Source: JBMOJK01 sp049315825 (lineage in GTDB: Bacteria; Patescibacteriota; Gracilibacteria; BD1-5; UBA2023). Taken from it: a stretch of DNA of 5,917 bases. The stretch lies in NCBI GenBank assembly GCA_049315825.1, contig JBMOJK010000025.1, positions 1 to 5,917 of the forward strand. The letters run 5' to 3'. The notes under the pieces are model-generated. The model did not search any database and was not told the origin of the DNA. It worked only from the letters and a program-made list of their open reading frames with translations. Below are positions 1-5,917 of the stretch, one piece after another. Each line of letters begins with the position of its first letter. The first letter of the stretch is position 1. The position numbers and the translations under genes are program-made.

Positions 1-1961
1 ATATAGCGATCCGACTTATTTCCTGATAGGGAAGTGAAGACCGGGTAGACAAAGTTATCCTCACGCCCCTTGTAAGCATCGTCAGGGATGAATCTATGTA
101 CAAAGGCATCGAGATCAGGGTCACGATGCGCGACGAGGATTTCTCCAGCGGCTACGTTTTGTTCGAGTACACCGAGGTACTGAGTATATTCACCGGTTTC
201 GCGCAGTTTTTTCTCAAAATCTTCAATGAACGTAAAGAGGATGTCCTTCGCGCTTGATTTGCGACCGATCTCAGATTCTACGAGAACTGAGAGCATGAGA
301 GAGAAATTATCACTCGTAATCGCTTCTTTTATACCCGGCGTTTTCACCGGTCCTGTGATCCGTAGAAGATCTGTGATAAATCCTTGATTGATCGCTATGA
401 TTCCATCGAGTGTTCCGCCTCCGGCTTTCTCGTACATACGAGAAACAGTGGTAAAGGTTTCCTTAAAATCTGGATAATAGTTGGCATCTCGCATCCCGTA
501 CACGTTCGTGATTTTATCGATCCCGGGTGGTGGATTCTCGCCATATGGGAAAAGTCGCCAATCATAGAAATAGATATCCTTCTTTTCGTATGACTGGAGT
601 CGGCCTTTATAGAATACGAGTTCAACCGCACTTCCAGGAAATCCTCCATTTGCACGCAGTTCGTCGCGGTTTTGATTGAGGATGAGATAGTGTTTTGGGG
701 TTTTATCACCTAATAGTGCAAAAATCTCTGTTTGATGTGCGAGTGTGAAATCCAGAGAACGAGAAATACTGTCGAGGAAGTGGACCGCCTTTATGAGTTG
801 CTCTTCTTTGTTTGGATCGCCGATGTTATTGACAGAAGAAAACTCAAGAACTGATTTTTTGAGCTCAGAATTAATAAGTGCGAGTTCTTTCGAACGCCTT
901 TCAAAGATATCCGTAAGGGGAAGGGAATTCGCGCTGATGAGTCGTGGATCTGTATAAGTGAGTGCTGCTCAGCTTCCGGTATTTACTCATTTTGCGAGCT
1001 CGTTTCGGATGTTGTCGAGTGATACGAGGGCTTCTAGTAGCGATCTTCCGCCGTGGATCGCATGTGAAGCATTGTCGAGATTCTCACTCTGTGCTATGCC
1101 GAGACGCATGAGGATATCAAACGGCAAAAACATAAATTCCGCCTTTTGGAATTCCTTGCGAAGATTGCCAATATTTGTTGAGATTTCCTGAGGATTCTTG
1201 AGCTCTCGTACTGCGATGAGTTGAGTATAGGCATGAAGTGTTGTTGTCTTGATGCTATTCGCGAGCATCCCCAGTAGCACCACCGCGATAATCGCTCCAA
1301 ATGCAAATCCTGCACTCATTTTTGCTGCCTTTTTCCCGTGTTTACGTCGTAGTCTGCGGAGTCGCTTCCCAAGTGGGAGATCGAGCATATAGATATCCGG
1401 ACGCAACCGCATCGTAGGATGTATTTTACTATCGCGTATATCCACTGCAGTTTCAGGAAACTCTGGGAGCTTCGGACAGAGATCTATATATCGAAATCTT
1501 GGAGAAACTGCCTTACGCGTAAATGACGAAAGTAGCGACGGAGCAAATACGCTTGATGCGTACACATCCATGAATCGAGGCGTTGCTTTTGAGATCACCT
1601 TCATGGTGAGTTGATGCGAGAGGTCAATCACTGGACGAGCAGTCACCCCCATATCATTCCAAATCCTATGAGGATTATGATTGATAGCTACAGTCTCACG
1701 AAATGGAAATGCTCAAGTGACATCAAGAATCAGTGTTTCATGTCCAGTAAGCACAATATCATTCAAAAAACCCGCAGGTTCAATGGGGGAGAGTTCTTCT
1801 GCATGATCTTCATGGTGTTCATCGTGAGAGTCATGAGCATCATGATCGTCGTGATGACCATGTGAATCATGTTCATCGTGCGAGTCATGTGCTTCGTGGT
1901 GCTCATCGTGATGGCCATGTTGATCGTGACTTTCGTGATCGTCGTGTGGATCGTGTGACAT
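1..1961 (-). CDS. DUF4012 membrane protein with His-rich N-terminus, read through three UGA codons (partial)
   Basis: Read with UGA as glycine, one frame stays open from ATG at 1961 to the left edge: 653 codons, C-terminus missing. In order: a His/Asp/Glu-rich stretch (residues 3-56); about 140 residues I do not recognise; a basic cluster KRLRRLRRKHGKKAAK (about 199-214); one membrane helix (about 215-237); a helical linker; then the DUF4012 domain. Domain hallmarks are YLILNQNRDELRANGGFPGS (425-444), MRDANYYPDFKETF (490-503) and the DGIIAINQGF...LLRITGPV block (519-539). In-frame TGA codons are residues 83 (1713-1715), 325 (987-989) and 331 (969-971). Positive charges before the helix suggest a cytoplasmic N-terminus and an exported DUF4012 domain. 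The family is common in CPR and Gram-positive genomes and has no firm biochemical function; a cell-surface role is inference. An in-frame GTG at 2012 would add 17 residues, but it lies 5' of the best promoter, so ATG 1961 is preferred. Confidence 0.92.
1803..1955 (-). repeat. Period-3 histidine ladder within the DUF4012 gene
   Basis: Residues 3-53 contain 21 histidines, the rest being mainly Asp, Glu and Ser. His recurs every third residue from 3 to 21, slips by one, then recurs every third residue from 25 to 49, with additional His at 17, 22, 36, 50 and 53. At DNA level this is a degenerate array of CAT/CAC, GAT/GAC and GAA/GAG triplets. The repeat units vary in synonymous codons, so it is not a simple exact microsatellite. 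Such stretches often bind Zn, Ni or Cu; metal binding here is inference. Confidence 0.9.
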
Positions 1962-1966
1962 CGCTC

Positions 1967-1994
1967 TTGCGCTTCGGGGGTGACCTTTTATACT
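1967..1994 (+). promoter_or_regulatory. Predicted promoter of the DUF2130 gene
   Basis: TATACT at 1989-1994 is a 5/6 match to the -10 consensus. A weak -35, TTGCGC at 1967-1972, lies 16 bases upstream. Predicted start is near 2001, with a leader of about 32 nt to ATG 2033. This -10 and the leftward TATACT of the divergent DUF4012 gene form the two arms of one palindrome. The leader just before the ATG (TTTAGAAATTCA) has no Shine-Dalgarno motif. Confidence 0.5.
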
Positions 1995-1999
1995 CTGCA

Positions 2000-2028
2000 A
2001 GTATATAGACACATTTCACTTTTAGAAA
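2000..2028 (-). promoter_or_regulatory. Predicted promoter of the DUF4012 gene
   Basis: A TATACT -10 box reads leftward at 2005-2000. Seventeen bases upstream is only a weak -35 match (TTTCTA, 2028-2023). Transcription would begin near 1993, giving a leader of roughly 32 nt to ATG 1961. A second AT-rich hexamer, TATAAA at 1992-1987, is an alternative -10. No clear Shine-Dalgarno site precedes ATG 1961. Confidence 0.45.
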
Positions 2029-2032
2029 TTCA

Positions 2033-3223
2033 ATGCAGAAAAACACTTTTTCCTGTCCTCATTGCGGAGGATCGATCGATCTTGGGCAGATCGAAGAACA
2101 CCAGATCGAAGAGCGGCTTAAGTCCCGCGAGGTTGAGCTTGAAAAAGAAATTAAACTCCGCGCCAAAGACTATTACGAACGTCAGGCTCAAGAAGAGAAA
2201 AAGCGCGTAGAAGAAGAGCAAAAACGAGCAGCTGTCGAACTCGAAATGCTCAAGAAGCGTGACGAAGATGCCCGCAAGCGCGAGCTTGACTTCATGCGCG
2301 AAAAGGCGGCCCTTGAGAACAAGCAAAAGGATCTCGAACTTGAAAAAGAGCGCGCTATTATTGAAGCTCGTAAAGTGATGGAAGGTGAGCTTGCTGAGCG
2401 CCTCAAGAAAGAACAGGGACTCTCCCTCGAACGCATGCAGATGGAATTCGAGAAGAAGATCGCCGAGCGCGACAAACAAATGGAAATCCTCCAAAAGTCC
2501 CTCGCCGAAGCAAACCAAAAGGCTTCACAAGGTTCTATGCAGATCCAGGGTGAGATCCAAGAAGATGCCCTCAAGGCTCTCCTTACACGAGAATTCCCAT
2601 CTGACCTCGTGGACGATGTGCCAACTGGGATCAAGGGTGCCGACCTCGTACACAGTGTCCGTACACAGTTTGGACAGCACGTTGGTGTTATTGCTTGGGA
2701 ATCCAAGAATACAAAGGCCTGGAGTGATAGCTGGGTAGATAAACTCAAAGAAGACCGACTTCGAGTCAATGCTGGAGTTTCTGTGATCGTCTCAAGCGTA
2801 CTTCCAGAAGGGATCAACCACTTCGGACTCTACAAGGGTATCTGGGTAACAGAGTGGCAATATGTGCTTCCGCTCACGCTCACCATCCGTGACCAGATGA
2901 TCAGTATGGATCATCTGCGAAACTCACTCGCCGGCAAAGACGAGAAGATGGAAGTTCTCTACAACTATCTCACGTCTACTGAATTCCGCGATAAGATCCA
3001 AAACATCGTGGAGGCATTCACGACCATGAAGGATCAGCTCGACAGTGAGAAACGTGCCATGGAGCGTATCTGGGCCAACCGTGAGAAACAGCTTGAGCGC
3101 GTTATCAGCAATACCGCTCGACTCTACGGAGATATGCAGGGGCTCATTGGGGCTAAACTTCCCGGAGTTTCGTATTTTGAACTCGAGGCCGGGGAACCAG
3201 AGGATGGGGAAGAAACAATATAG
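2033..3223 (+). CDS. DUF2130 family protein: coiled coil plus nuclease-like core
   Basis: Complete 396-residue gene, ATG to TAG, with no internal TGA. It opens with a CPHCGG knuckle (C8, C11) resembling half a zinc ribbon. Residues about 20-165 are a highly charged coiled coil rich in Glu, Lys, Arg and Ala. The DUF2130 core follows from about 172: GEIQEDAL (173-180), VPTGIKGADLVHSV (196-209), VIAWESKNTKAWSDSWVDKLKEDR split over 219-242, and a C-terminal helical region to about 370. The acidic E174 and D204 with E223-S-K225 are arranged like a PD-(D/E)XK nuclease site, which is the fold proposed for this family; nuclease activity itself is unproven. No signal peptide or membrane segment is seen, so it is presumably cytoplasmic. 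It is divergent from the DUF4012 gene and ends just before a hairpin shared with the pilin gene. The family name is firm, the role unknown. Confidence 0.93.
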   Translation: MQKNTFSCPHCGGSIDLGQIEEHQIEERLKSREVELEKEIKLRAKDYYERQAQEEKKRVEEEQKRAAVELEMLKKRDEDARKRELDFMREKAALENKQKDLELEKERAIIEARKVMEGELAERLKKEQGLSLERMQMEFEKKIAERDKQMEILQKSLAEANQKASQGSMQIQGEIQEDALKALLTREFPSDLVDDVPTGIKGADLVHSVRTQFGQHVGVIAWESKNTKAWSDSWVDKLKEDRLRVNAGVSVIVSSVLPEGINHFGLYKGIWVTEWQYVLPLTLTIRDQMISMDHLRNSLAGKDEKMEVLYNYLTSTEFRDKIQNIVEAFTTMKDQLDSEKRAMERIWANREKQLERVISNTARLYGDMQGLIGAKLPGVSYFELEAGEPEDGEETI

Positions 3224-3229
3224 CCAACC

Positions 3230-3259
3230 AAAAAACAGAGCTCCAAGCTCTGTTTTTTT
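3230..3259. terminator. Bidirectional Rho-independent terminator between the DUF2130 and pilin genes
   Basis: Arms 3230-3242 and 3246-3258 are perfectly complementary over 13 bp, with a 3-nt CCA loop. The core is CAGAGCT/AGCTCTG, flanked by six A and seven T, so either strand gives a hairpin followed by a U-tract. It starts 6 bases after the DUF2130 stop and lies 37 bases beyond the converging pilin stop, so it can end both transcripts. Confidence 0.92.
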
Positions 3260-3295
3260 AAAGTCTATATTTCCAGTGCGTCAATATAGTTGAAA

Positions 3296-3769
3296 CTATT
3301 CCCCATATTTCTTCCAAATGAGCGTCTTATCTCCCATAGGTCAGATGATTTTCTGAGTGATGATTTTCTCGTGTGAACTCGAACCTGCTGCGACGGAAAA
3401 GAATGCTTGGTAGTTTATTGGTGCGCCTTGTGTTGTGGTGGCCGAGCCCGTTCCAGAATATGTATGGAGGGTTATTCCTGTGAAGCTCAGACCGGCATCG
3501 TATGCTCCGGTTGCACATCCGAGATTATCTGAACCGAAATTCACAGCTGTTTGTGTACCTGCAGACAAGGAGCTGAGATATGTATATGGAAATGATGCGA
3601 TGCACAATCGTACCGCAAGTTCAACCTCATCACTGATAGATTTGCTATTTGTAGCATCTCACTGACGGGTTGCGGACGAGAGGAGCATGAAAGTCCCGAC
3701 GATCACGACGGACATGATAGTTGCTGCAACGAGGACTTCGATAAGAGTGAATCCAGCGGATTTTTTCAT
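3296..3769 (-). CDS. Type IV pilin-like protein (prepilin), read through two UGA codons
   Basis: Read with UGA as glycine, ATG at 3769 to TAG at 3296-3298 gives 157 residues. The N-terminus MKKSAGFTLIEVLVAATIMS is a textbook class III (prepilin) signal: short basic leader, predicted PilD-type cleavage after G6, F7 as the methylatable residue, the conserved Glu five residues into the mature protein (E11), then a hydrophobic helix to about residue 32. The globular part is Ser/Thr/Gly-rich, with two cysteines (C56, C85) that could form a disulfide. TGA occurs at residue 37 (3659-3661) and residue 143 (3341-3343). Under the standard code the gene would break into a 36-residue stub and an 88-residue fragment, hiding its identity. 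No other pilus genes are in view, so whether it is a major or minor pilin or a pseudopilin cannot be told. Type IV pili are widespread in CPR bacteria and may serve attachment or DNA uptake. Confidence 0.93.
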
Positions 3770-3775
3770 GACTCT

Positions 3776-3803
3776 ATGATAGCTTCTCGTTAGACTTTTC
3801 CAA
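3776..3803 (-). promoter_or_regulatory. Predicted promoter of the pilin gene (leaderless)
   Basis: Reading leftward, TTGGAA (3803-3798, 4/6 to consensus) is followed after 16 bases by TATCAT (3781-3776, 5/6 to consensus). Only six bases separate this -10 from ATG 3769, so transcription would begin at or next to the start codon, giving a leaderless mRNA. The -35 sits inside the left arm of the 3792-3822 inverted repeat. No experimental support is available. Confidence 0.5.
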
Positions 3804-3822
3804 GCATTTCTTGAAAAAGTCT
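3792..3822. repeat. 13-bp inverted repeat between the pilin and cysS genes
   Basis: AGACTTTTCCAAG (3792-3804) and CTTGAAAAAGTCT (3810-3822) are complementary at 12 of 13 positions around a CATTT spacer. In leftward RNA the odd pair is a G-U wobble. On the plus strand the right arm is followed by A and then five T (3824-3828), so it could also act as a rightward terminator that insulates cysS from transcription antisense to the pilin gene. The left arm holds the pilin -35, which makes an operator equally possible. Confidence 0.7.
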
Positions 3823-3836
3823 ATTTTTCCGATACT
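3811..3836 (+). promoter_or_regulatory. Possible cysS promoter
   Basis: GATACT at 3831-3836 resembles a -10 box and is followed by CTGC, as in the DUF2130 promoter. TTGAAA at 3811-3816 resembles a -35 but the 14-base spacing is short. Start near 3843 would leave only about 4 nt before ATG 3847, a nearly leaderless transcript. The weak -35 spacing makes this tentative. Confidence 0.35.
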
Positions 3837-3846
3837 CTGCGCACCT

Positions 3847-5304
3847 ATGCTCCATCTCTACAACACGCTCACGCGAACGAAAGAACCGTTCAAACCTCTC
3901 CGTCAGGAAATCACTAAGGTGTATTACTGTGGACCAACTCCGTACAACTACGCTCATATCGGAAATCTCCGAACGTATTTGTTCGAGGACTTTGTAGTGC
4001 GCACGCTCCGTTTCCTCGGAAACAAAGTTGAGACAACTATGAATATCACGGATATCGACGACAAAACGATCCGCGATAGCATCAAGGAGGGGGTGGCTCT
4101 TCAGGAATTCACTGAAAAATACACGAAATTCTTCCTCGAAGATCTCGAAACTCTCTCGATTGTTCCTGCAGATCACATTGCTCCGATCTCGGGTCTTATC
4201 GATGAGATGGTTGAGATCATCAATGTGCTTCTCAAGCGAGGATTTGCGTACATCGCAGATGATGGAAGTATTTATTACTCGATCAACAAGTTCAAGGCCT
4301 ACGGGGAACTTGCTGGACTTGATCGCAAAGGGATGAAGACGAGTGTTCGTATCAACAACGACGAATACGACAAAGAGTCCGCAGCAGACTTTGCGCTCTG
4401 GAAGGCATACGATTCAGCAAGCGACGGTGAGAATAAGTGGGAAGGGAAGTTCATCATAGACGGTGAAGAACGCGTCTTACTTGGTCGTCCAGGCTGGCAT
4501 ATCGAGTGTTCAGCATGTAACCTCAAATACTTCGGTCCTCAGATCGATATCCACATGGGTGGGGTGGACAATATTTTCCCACATCACCAGAATGAAATTG
4601 CGCAGACTGAAGCCTACAGCGGAAAGCCTTTCGCGAAGTACTGGATGCACGGTGGACACTTGCTCGTCGAGAACAAGAAGATGGCGAAGTCAGCAGGGAA
4701 TTTCTACACACTCCGAGATATCATCGCGAAGTATCCTGAAGTTCCAAAGGCGAAGGTTGCCCGCGCGTTCCGACTCATGGCACTTTCCAATCGGTACCGA
4801 GAGAATTTCAATTTCCTCTTTTCGCGACTTGAAGCTTCGATCAAGACCATCGAAGGCCTTGATGCACTTATTCTCCGTCTCAAACGAGAAAAGACCGAAG
4901 AAGGTCGTGTTCGTCGAGATTTCCGTGAATTCGTACAAAATGCGATGATGGATTTCTGCGAATTCCTCGAAGACGATATCAATACTCCAGAAGCTCTTGC
5001 GAGTGTTCATACATTCATCTCGCATCTCAATGCGGTCATGGACGAGGAAGTTCTTCGCAATGGAGAAATGTCTGCAGCAATCGAGCTTCTCAAAAGTTTC
5101 GACAGCGTGCTTGGAGTGTTTGATTTCTCACTCTTGGATGATACTGATTTCCCTTCAGAAGCGCTCGATCTCCTCGATGCGCGCAATGCTGCCAAGACAG
5201 CCAAGGATTTCGCAACAGCTGATAGCTGCCGCTCTAAGATCGAAGCACTCGGATATCGTGTAGTAGACACGAAGGAAGGAAGTGTATTGGAAAAGATCTC
5301 ATAA
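3847..5304 (+). CDS. cysS: Cysteine--tRNA ligase
   Basis: Complete 485-residue class I aminoacyl-tRNA synthetase that charges tRNA-Cys with cysteine using ATP in the cytoplasm. Visible landmarks: YYCGPTPYNYAHIGN (26-40) holding zinc ligand C28 and the HIGN form of the HIGH motif; MNITDIDDKTI (65-75); GRPGWHIECSA (213-223) with C221; FPHHQNEIAQTEA (244-256) with H246 and E250; and KMAKS (278-282), the family's KMSKS loop. C28, C221, H246 and E250 match the spacing of the E. coli zinc site (C28, C209, H234, E238), apart from about 12 extra residues between the N-terminal and central parts. The C-terminal helical region is also present. ATG 3847 is chosen because it puts the first cysteine at residue 28 as in E. 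coli; a TTG at 3811 would add 12 non-conserved residues and overlap the inverted repeat. The gene ends in TAA and has no in-frame TGA. Confidence 0.97.
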   Translation: MLHLYNTLTRTKEPFKPLRQEITKVYYCGPTPYNYAHIGNLRTYLFEDFVVRTLRFLGNKVETTMNITDIDDKTIRDSIKEGVALQEFTEKYTKFFLEDLETLSIVPADHIAPISGLIDEMVEIINVLLKRGFAYIADDGSIYYSINKFKAYGELAGLDRKGMKTSVRINNDEYDKESAADFALWKAYDSASDGENKWEGKFIIDGEERVLLGRPGWHIECSACNLKYFGPQIDIHMGGVDNIFPHHQNEIAQTEAYSGKPFAKYWMHGGHLLVENKKMAKSAGNFYTLRDIIAKYPEVPKAKVARAFRLMALSNRYRENFNFLFSRLEASIKTIEGLDALILRLKREKTEEGRVRRDFREFVQNAMMDFCEFLEDDINTPEALASVHTFISHLNAVMDEEVLRNGEMSAAIELLKSFDSVLGVFDFSLLDDTDFPSEALDLLDARNAAKTAKDFATADSCRSKIEALGYRVVDTKEGSVLEKIS

Positions 5305-5323
5305 TTCTTAAGTGTGTGATTTG

Positions 5324-5346
5324 GTGTGATAATTTTATTATCACAC
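5324..5346. repeat. Small stem-loop downstream of cysS
   Basis: GTGTGATAAT (5324-5333) pairs with ATTATCACAC (5337-5346) over 10 bp with a TTT loop. A further direct copy of GTGTGAT lies at 5314-5320 and could pair with the same right arm, giving two alternative stems. It has no T-tract and lies between the cysS stop and the strong terminator, so it may be an mRNA 3'-end structure or a protein-binding dyad. Confidence 0.65.
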
Positions 5347-5358
5347 GTCAGTTCACGG

Positions 5359-5403
5359 CAATAAATATAAAAACCCTCAAAATGAGGGTTTTTATATTTA
5401 TTG
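5359..5403. terminator. Bidirectional terminator between cysS and the LemA-like gene
   Basis: A perfect 20-bp inverted repeat, arms 5359-5378 and 5384-5403, with an AAAAT loop. The ACCCTC/GAGGGT top is flanked by runs of A and T on both sides, so each strand gives a GC-capped hairpin followed by a U-rich tail. It lies 54 bases after the cysS stop and ends 3 bases short of the converging gene's TAA, serving both. Confidence 0.93.
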
Positions 5404-5406
5404 TTC

Positions 5407-5917
5407 TTACATCATTCGATCGACTAAGATTTTTTTTCCGCCCGGGAAGAAAATCCCTACAAGTGTTGCATTTCGTGCCTTGATAATGCTGTTATAGAGT
5501 TGTGTGATACGTGAATGTTCGATGAGGAGCTCTTTGATTTGTCCCTCGCTTTTTGTGATAGACTCTCGGATGGTGATGAAGTTCCCGTCGCGTGTCATGC
5601 CACGAATCCCGAGTGCGAGCCGCATGAGAAATGCGAATCGCTGACTTATGTTTGAGTTTATTTCGAGGATATCGAAGATTCGATCGTTTGCGGAGACGAT
5701 CGCTCGACGATGAAGGTCGAGGAATTCTCGATAGGCTTCATCGGATTTTGTATGCTTTCGAATCACTTCAATGAGTGCTGGCATCTTGTCGATCTTTTCA
5801 CGATATCGGCGTAAAATACGATACTCAATCTGTCGAATGCTGCGGTTCACAAAATATGCCGCGATTCCAGAAATGGAGGCAATGATAAGCAGTACAGCAA
5901 ATATAAGTAGAGTAGTT
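5407..5917 (-). CDS. LemA-like membrane-anchored protein (5' end beyond the window)
   Basis: The frame is open from the right edge to TAA at 5407-5409, giving 169 visible residues. It begins within a hydrophobic segment, LLIFAVLLIIASISGIAAYF, best read as an N-terminal membrane anchor, so only a few residues are probably missing. The rest is mostly helical and follows the LemA pattern: RYREKIDKMPALIEVIRKHT near the start resembles the family's arginine-aspartate-x-I-P-N-L region, and toward the end TKSEGQIKELLIEHSRITQLYN followed by a short hydrophobic FFPG segment resembles its TE-x-x-I...R-x-x-YN...FP signature (the long motif spans 5473-5538). Divergence is considerable, so it is called LemA-like rather than LemA. 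LemA proteins are small anchored coiled-coil proteins of poorly known function, common in CPR. A GTG at 5850 would omit the membrane helix and is not a likely start. It converges on cysS and shares its terminator. Confidence 0.72.
   Translation of the reverse strand, partial: TTLLIFAVLLIIASISGIAAYFVNRSIRQIEYRILRRYREKIDKMPALIEVIRKHTKSDEAYREFLDLHRRAIVSANDRIFDILEINSNISQRFAFLMRLALGIRGMTRDGNFITIRESITKSEGQIKELLIEHSRITQLYNSIIKARNATLVGIFFPGGKKILVDRMM

Noticed and set aside
395..1191. Small open frames on both strands across the DUF4012 region (395-709 minus, 745-957 plus, 958-1191 plus)
   Set aside because: They overlap the continuous DUF4012 frame, whose family motifs are clear, and their translations show no recognisable domain.
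1611..1865. Plus-strand frame opposite the His-rich region
   Set aside because: It is the antisense of the His-rich repeat; its Met/Val/Ile-rich tail comes from the repeated CAT and GAT/GAC triplets read backwards.
1803..1955. CRISPR-like or tandem DNA repeat array
   Set aside because: Units are three-base degenerate codons with no constant repeat and spacer lengths; the periodicity is explained by the encoded histidine pattern.
987..2012. Two separate minus-strand genes (987-1652 and 1713-2012) or a pseudogene with nonsense mutations
   Set aside because: The breaks are all TGA in one frame with no frameshift, and the same pattern occurs in the pilin gene, so recoding explains them better than decay.
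2030..2817. Long minus-strand frames opposite the DUF2130 gene (2030-2518, 2188-2817)
   Set aside because: Charged coiled-coil codons (GAA, AAG, GAG, CGC) read in reverse give Phe/Leu/Ser/Arg-rich shadows; they overlap a well-supported family member.
3770..3846. T-box or other cysS riboswitch
   Set aside because: The 77-base intergenic region is too short for a T-box with specifier stem and antiterminator, and no T-box sequence is visible.
3790..4176. Minus-strand frame of 128 residues at the start of cysS
   Set aside because: It lies antisense to the HIGN region of cysS, has no domain, and would cover the predicted pilin promoter region.

Overview
The window suggests a bacterium of the Candidate Phyla Radiation that reads UGA as glycine, meaning Gracilibacteria (BD1-5) or Absconditabacteria (SR1), NCBI code 25. 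Two minus-strand genes with clear family signatures, a DUF4012 membrane protein and a type IV prepilin, are interrupted under the standard code only by in-frame TGA: three in the first and two in the second. All four gene ends inside the window are TAA or TAG; none is TGA. Moderate G+C by eye and lack of good Shine-Dalgarno sites also fit. I have no 16S or tRNA evidence here, so the lineage and the glycine assignment (rather than tryptophan) are inference.

Layout, left to right. 1-1961 (minus): the first 653 codons of a large DUF4012 protein whose C-terminus lies beyond the left edge. It has a histidine-rich N-terminus, one membrane helix and an outward-facing DUF4012 domain. 1962-2032: a compact divergent promoter region. 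2033-3223 (plus): a DUF2130 protein with zinc-ribbon-like start, long coiled coil and nuclease-like core. 3230-3259: a hairpin that can terminate both converging genes. 3296-3769 (minus): a short type IV pilin-like protein. 3770-3846: a second compact divergent promoter region containing a 13-bp inverted repeat. 3847-5304 (plus): cysS, complete. 5305-5406: a small stem-loop, then a 20-bp bidirectional terminator. 5407-5917 (minus): the C-terminal part of a LemA-like membrane-anchored protein, running off the right edge.

Strands alternate gene by gene (minus, plus, minus, plus, minus), so these look like single-gene transcription units rather than one operon. Three of the five are cell-envelope proteins (DUF4012, pilin, LemA-like), one is housekeeping (cysS) and one is a DUF2130 protein of unknown function. 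No CRISPR array, RNA gene, insertion sequence or phage module is visible. The strongest unusual points are the recoded UGA codons, the period-three histidine ladder in the DUF4012 protein, and the symmetric organisation of the two divergent promoter regions.
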